The translations under genes were made by a program, and so were the position numbers. The notes under the pieces are model-generated. The model saw nothing but the letters and a program-made list of their open reading frames with translations, made no database searches and was not told the origin of the DNA. Shown piece by piece: positions 6,623 to 9,817 of a stretch of DNA of 9,817 bases; position 1 is the first letter of the stretch; every line of letters begins with the position of its first letter. Source of the stretch: an uncultured Bacteroidota bacterium (GTDB lineage: Bacteria > Bacteroidota > Bacteroidia > Chitinophagales > Chitinophagaceae); the NCBI GenBank assembly GCA_946887345.1, contig CAMPKR010000069.1, forward strand, positions 1-9,817, written 5' to 3'.

Positions 6623-6820
6623 TATTTTTTTTGTTTTTAGTATCCGGCGAGCTGCCTGGCGGCTACCTCCCGGCTTTTCGATTCTACCTCCAGGCCAGCA
6701 AATGCGTGCAAATGAGAGCACAATCCAAATGCGGAATCAACTCTTTAGCTGATGGATGAATAAAAAACTCGTCCCCAACTGAAGAAGGCAGGGAAATGGA
6801 AGAGATTATGCTATCGCTAA
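6623..6820. other. Intergenic spacer with a structured leader candidate
   Basis: No gene is supported here. On the minus strand this would be the leader of the zinc-ribbon gene. GCTGCCTGG (6651-6659) can pair with CCAGGCCAGC (6690-6699) with one bulged base and a 30-base loop that contains TACCTCC twice in direct orientation (6664-6670, and 6685-6691 inclusive of its last C). CAAATG occurs three times (6699-6704, 6709-6714, 6726-6731). No TAnnTTTG promoter box was found on the minus strand, so the promoter of the zinc-ribbon gene is not identified. Confidence 0.3.
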
Positions 6821-7204
6821 TCAGAAGGGAGTGTAACGAAAGAGGAATCCGTAATACTCCGGCTTTAGTGCATCCAGCACCTGCGAGAAATGATGCAGGC
6901 CGTGAGAGGGGTTATATAAATAAGCTGAGGCTGAAAAAAGGCTAACAAATTTTCTATAAAGAACTTTTGCCTTCACTTTTGTGCGCTGATGCAGGGAAAA
7001 ACTATGGGCAGAGGGGCCTTGCTTTGCTATTTCAGGTATGTCTTCTGTTGCGGGATATGAATGTCTTTCCAGCTCTGTGCCGGACGGAGCAATGTAGTAT
7101 TCATCACCGGCTGATAATAATGACAGTGAAATTATACCCAATATGACAAAGGCTGCCGTGAACCTACGAGAAATAAAAGTAAATGCGGTGCCGGCAGACG
7201 TCAT
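6821..7204 (-). CDS. Hypothetical protein with one N-terminal membrane segment
   Basis: The protein has 127 aa from ATG 7204. The frame reaches ATG 7231 (136 aa), but a good promoter box at 7229-7236 would place the transcript start near 7222, downstream of that codon, which favours 7204. A basic pair (R13, R14) precedes a hydrophobic segment at about 15-31 (FTAAFVILGIISLSLLSA), which could be an uncleaved anchor or a signal peptide. The remaining 95 residues are polar, with many His, Tyr and Phe (for example NPSHGLHHFSQ), and the C-terminus is aromatic (YYGFLFRYTPF). I recognise no domain. It is an orphan between the zinc-ribbon gene and the divergent alkB-like gene. It might be an exported lineage-specific protein; a chance frame is not excluded. 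Confidence 0.5.
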   Translation of the reverse strand: MTSAGTAFTFISRRFTAAFVILGIISLSLLSAGDEYYIAPSGTELERHSYPATEDIPEIAKQGPSAHSFSLHQRTKVKAKVLYRKFVSLFSASAYLYNPSHGLHHFSQVLDALKPEYYGFLFRYTPF

Positions 7205-7228
7205 TGCAAGAGATAATTGGAGTTGCAG

Positions 7229-7257
7229 CAAAATTAAGGCTATTAGGTTTTACAAAA
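7229..7257 (-). promoter_or_regulatory. Candidate promoter for the hypothetical membrane protein
   Basis: Read on the minus strand, TTTTG (7257-7253) is followed after 16 bases by TAATTTTG (7236-7229), a perfect -7 consensus TAnnTTTG. The spacing is one base under the usual 17-23. The predicted transcript start near 7222 leaves a leader of about 18 bases before ATG 7204. Confidence 0.5.
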
Positions 7258-7387
7258 GTTAATGATTGTTTAAAGTCAAGAAAATATTGAATGTTATCTT
7301 TTATTATCCCAACGGTTCAAATTGTGCATGTTCATAATTCAGCACGGTATAGTTTTATAATGTACCTGGCATTACAAATGCTAGCGT

Positions 7388-7960
7388 ATGACATCGTTAT
7401 TCCCGGTAGAGCCGGTATTTCCTGAAGGGTTTCAGTACTATGCGGACTTCCTGAGTGAAGCTGAAGAGATGGAGTTGGCAGAGGCTGTCGCCAAACTGGA
7501 ACTGCATATGCTGATATTCCAGGGTTTTGAAGCAAAACGCAAGGTGGAGAGTTATGGATACAATTATCATTTTGACAGCCGCACCGTAACCAAAGGTAAA
7601 GACGTACCGGAAGCCCTGCAATTCCTGGTAGCGAAGGTTGCCATCTTCCTTTCAATGCCCGCTGAAGATTTTGAACAACTACTTGTTACCGAATATCCAC
7701 CGGGCTCCGTTATTAACTGGCATAGGGATGCCCCGCCATTTGATGTTATTGCAGGCGTATCGCTTTTATCCGACTGCAAGTTTAAGCTGCGGCCGTATGA
7801 CAGAGCTGCGCGTGAAGGAAGGAAATCTACTATTTCGCTGGATGTGAAAAGACGGTCCTTATACATAATAAAGGGTGAATCGCGGGAAAGCTGGGAGCAT
7901 AGTATTGCGCCGGTAGCGGAAACACGATATTCAATTACCCTGAGATCATTGAGAAAGTAA
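7388..7960 (+). CDS. AlkB-like 2-oxoglutarate/Fe(II)-dependent dioxygenase
   Basis: The protein has 190 aa, near the length of AlkB homologues (about 200). The iron triad is visible: H112 and D114 in NWHRDAPPFD and H171 in WEHSIAPV. The 2-oxoglutarate-binding arginines R180 and R186 lie in RYSITLRSLR, with the same six-residue spacing as R204/R210 of E. coli AlkB. GYNYHF (57-62) and TEYPPGSVINWH (101-112) fit the nucleotide-recognition and core-strand regions. The enzyme would oxidatively remove alkyl groups from damaged bases such as 1-methyladenine and 3-methylcytosine; some bacterial homologues act on RNA or protein instead. The start ATG follows a weak -7-like box (TAGTTTTA, 7350-7357). 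It converges on ligD, five bases between stop codons. Confidence 0.9.
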   Translation: MTSLFPVEPVFPEGFQYYADFLSEAEEMELAEAVAKLELHMLIFQGFEAKRKVESYGYNYHFDSRTVTKGKDVPEALQFLVAKVAIFLSMPAEDFEQLLVTEYPPGSVINWHRDAPPFDVIAGVSLLSDCKFKLRPYDRAAREGRKSTISLDVKRRSLYIIKGESRESWEHSIAPVAETRYSITLRSLRK

Positions 7961-7965
7961 GTGAC

Positions 7966-9783
7966 TTACTTAAGTGACTTGAGCTTTTTCAGCACTTTAG
8001 GCAGATTGATACCTTTGCCCAAAACAGGCTTAAAAATATCTCCTTCCCTTTTTACACGCTCTACCGCATTGAAGATAGTAAAGTTTTTCATTTTAAGACC
8101 GGGCTTAACTTCCTCCCAGTGAAGGGGCATTGATACCGTAGCGCCCGGCTTGGGCCTGAGGGAATACGGCGCCGCCAATGTTGCCTGCGGGCGATTTTGA
8201 AGAAAGTCGACGTACATTCTGCCGCCGCGTTTGGAAACCTGCCTTTCAATGCTGGTAAATTTTGAAGTTTGAGCATGGACAATTTGTGCAATAGCCCGTC
8301 CGAACTCCTTACTATCTTCGTAAGTATATTTAGCTCCGAATGGTATGTAAATATGCATGCCCGTGGAACCCGAAGTTTTGCAATAGCAAGGCACGTTGAG
8401 CGCTGTAAGTACTTCGTGGGTTACCTGTGCTGCTTTGATCACCTGGTTAAATGTATTTTCAGCAGGATCAAGGTCGATTATGCACCAGTCCGGATTGTCC
8501 GGCTTATTGACTGTGCTCGACCAGGGATTCATTTCTATACAGCCCAGGGATGCCATATAAAGCAAGGTCGCCTCATCGTTGCAGACTAAAAACTCTTTAT
8601 CCCTGCCGTCGGTTTCACTATGGTAAGGAAAGGTTGCCATCCAATCTGGCACTTTACCTTTTACATTCTTTTGATAGAAGCTCTCACCATCGATACCGTT
8701 GGGATGGCGGTTGAGGGATTGAGGGCGGTCCTTAAGATAATGCAGCATATAGGGAGCGATCTGGTAATAGTAATTGAGCATATCACGCTTAGTGACCCTT
8801 TCTTTTGGCCAGTATGTCTTGCTAAGGTTAGTGAATTTCAACTCGTGACCGCCAACTTCGCGTACCTGGGTTTCATCCGTGGGGTTGAGCAGTGTTTTCC
8901 TGTCCCTGCTTTTCGCGGGAGCTATCAGCTTCTTTGCCTTCTTTACGATCTTCTCAGTTGGCTTTCCGGCTTCAAGAGTAACCTGTGAAGCTTTTTTATC
9001 CATGCGCATTCCTTTGAAGGATGGATGGCGCATAACACCGTCGGAAGTCAGCTCTGTATAGCTGACTTCGCAGATCAATTTGGGCTGTAAAAATGTAGCT
9101 GTGGCCCGGGGCGGATTGGGCCGGAAACGCGAAGCCTTGTTGATATCAGGATGCTCAGTGAAGGGTACCTTATTGGTGATCAGGGGCCGGAAGATATCCA
9201 TCATTTCCTTTTGAGTCCTGATATTGAAGCCTGTGCCGATCTTACCCGTGTAAACCAGTTTGCCTTTTTCGAATACTCCGACTAGTAGAGAACTAAACGG
9301 TTTGTTGGAACCTTCGTTCTGAGTGAAACCGCCGATGACGACCTCCTGTCTTTTATTGGCTTTTATCTTTAGCCAGTCTTTGGTTCTTTCGTTAACCAGG
9401 TAGGGACTGTCTGTCTTCTTTGCCATTATACCTTCAAGACCCATATTGAGCGCTGCTTTGTAGAAGTCAAGACCAGAAGCTTCGTAGGTTTGGCTGAGGC
9501 GGATGTTTTCCAGCTTCGGCATTTGGGATTCAAGTATTTCGCGGCGCCGGTAGAGGGGCAGGCGGGTTAAATCTTTTCCATTGAGCCAAAGGATATCGAA
9601 GACATAGAACAGCAAATGACCATCCGCCTCGCTGCGCCAGTTTTGCAAGGCACCAAAGTTTGCCTTGCCATCATCATCTATCACTACGATCTCTCCGTCT
9701 ACTATGGCGTGAATATTCCATTTTTTGATAGACTCATATATGGGATAGAACTGCTCGTTGAAGTATTTATCGTTCGGTGATCT
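7966..9783 (-). CDS. ligD: DNA ligase D: ATP-dependent ligase (partial) fused to LigD polymerase domain
   Basis: This is the C-terminal majority of a fused end-joining enzyme. From the in-frame GTG at 9684 it has 572 aa, but homology runs on upstream to 9783, where an in-frame TAA stops the frame. GTG 9684 is therefore not a convincing natural start. In that numbering, the ligase adenylation motifs are FYVFDILWL (26-34), EGIMAKK (84-90) and WLKIKANK (104-111). The OB-fold domain runs to about 230 and ends in RHPSFKGMRMDK. A basic linker (about 231-270) leads to the primase-like polymerase domain (about 277-560), with DLDP (404-407, catalytic Asp pair), TSGSTGMH (437-444) and VDFLQN (492-497). 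LigD with Ku repairs double-strand breaks. Ku, any 3'-phosphoesterase domain and the catalytic KxDG lysine lie outside the window. Confidence 0.9.
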   Translation of the reverse strand, partial: RSPNDKYFNEQFYPIYESIKKWNIHAIVDGEIVVIDDDGKANFGALQNWRSEADGHLLFYVFDILWLNGKDLTRLPLYRRREILESQMPKLENIRLSQTYEASGLDFYKAALNMGLEGIMAKKTDSPYLVNERTKDWLKIKANKRQEVVIGGFTQNEGSNKPFSSLLVGVFEKGKLVYTGKIGTGFNIRTQKEMMDIFRPLITNKVPFTEHPDINKASRFRPNPPRATATFLQPKLICEVSYTELTSDGVMRHPSFKGMRMDKKASQVTLEAGKPTEKIVKKAKKLIAPAKSRDRKTLLNPTDETQVREVGGHELKFTNLSKTYWPKERVTKRDMLNYYYQIAPYMLHYLKDRPQSLNRHPNGIDGESFYQKNVKGKVPDWMATFPYHSETDGRDKEFLVCNDEATLLYMASLGCIEMNPWSSTVNKPDNPDWCIIDLDPAENTFNQVIKAAQVTHEVLTALNVPCYCKTSGSTGMHIYIPFGAKYTYEDSKEFGRAIAQIVHAQTSKFTSIERQVSKRGGRMYVDFLQNRPQATLAAPYSLRPKPGATVSMPLHWEEVKPGLKMKNFTIFNAVERVKREGDIFKPVLGKGINLPKVLKKLKSLK

Positions 9784-9817
9784 TTAATCGAAGTCCTTTT
9801 TATTCATATACGACAGG
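9784..9817 (-). pseudogene. ligD: Upstream ligD homology separated by an in-frame stop
   Basis: Minus-strand translation here gives LSYMNKKDFD and then TAA (9786-9784), followed without a frame change by RSPNDKYFNEQFYP. In LigD ligases this stretch normally reads straight through, as in the YLNK...RSRN...FNE pattern just after KxDGYRA. The stop takes the place of a hydrophobic residue, and a Pro (CCG, 9777-9775) takes the place of the usual Arg. One base change (TTA to TAA) would explain the stop. The cause may be a real nonsense mutation or sequence error near the window edge. Confidence 0.5.

Noticed and set aside
6623..6721. N-terminal extension of the zinc-ribbon protein to 6721
   Set aside because: The extra residues do not resemble the family, and MNMKCPNC or MKCPNC is the usual opening; the shorter start at 6622 fits better.

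Overview
The window looks like chromosomal DNA from a member of the Bacteroidota, probably near Chitinophagaceae. The clues are a BatD-BatE pair, promoters of the TTTG / TAnnTTTG type rather than TTGACA / TATAAT, no Shine-Dalgarno sequences worth the name, and a fused LigD ligase-polymerase. This placement is inferred from gene content and signals, not from a database search. Both ends cut through genes (batD at the left, ligD at the right), so the window may be a whole contig or an internal slice.

Positions 1-3508 hold one tight plus-strand run: the C-terminal part of batD, batE (4-base ATGA overlap), a NodB-type polysaccharide deacetylase, and a TatD-family metallohydrolase (1-base TAATG overlap). 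A tRNA-Ser(GGA) follows at 3540-3628, with its own terminator. Positions 3814-4635 hold a terC-family membrane protein with a clear Bacteroidota promoter. A 293-base spacer carries a possible 53-codon ORF and two mutually exclusive hairpins. It precedes a 63-aa two-helix membrane protein and a Rnk-like GreA/GreB-fold protein (4929-5521). A perfect 15-bp stem then separates these genes from the minus-strand genes, probably terminating both directions.

The minus-strand block holds a DedA-family membrane protein, a small TFIIB-type zinc-ribbon protein and an unrecognised 127-aa protein with one N-terminal membrane segment. The last has a TAATTTTG promoter box that fits the shorter of its two starts. 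An AlkB-like dioxygenase (plus strand) then converges on ligD (minus strand) with only 5 bases between the stop codons. This pairs a direct alkylation-reversal enzyme with an end-joining ligase-polymerase.

Most of the window is ordinary housekeeping and accessory content. The points most worth a second look are the leader at 4636-4928, which could be a translation-coupled attenuator; the in-frame TAA inside the ligD homology at the right edge; the two-gene unit of mini membrane protein plus Rnk-like protein; and the orphan membrane protein at 6821-7204. I see no CRISPR array, insertion sequence, phage module or recognisable defence system.
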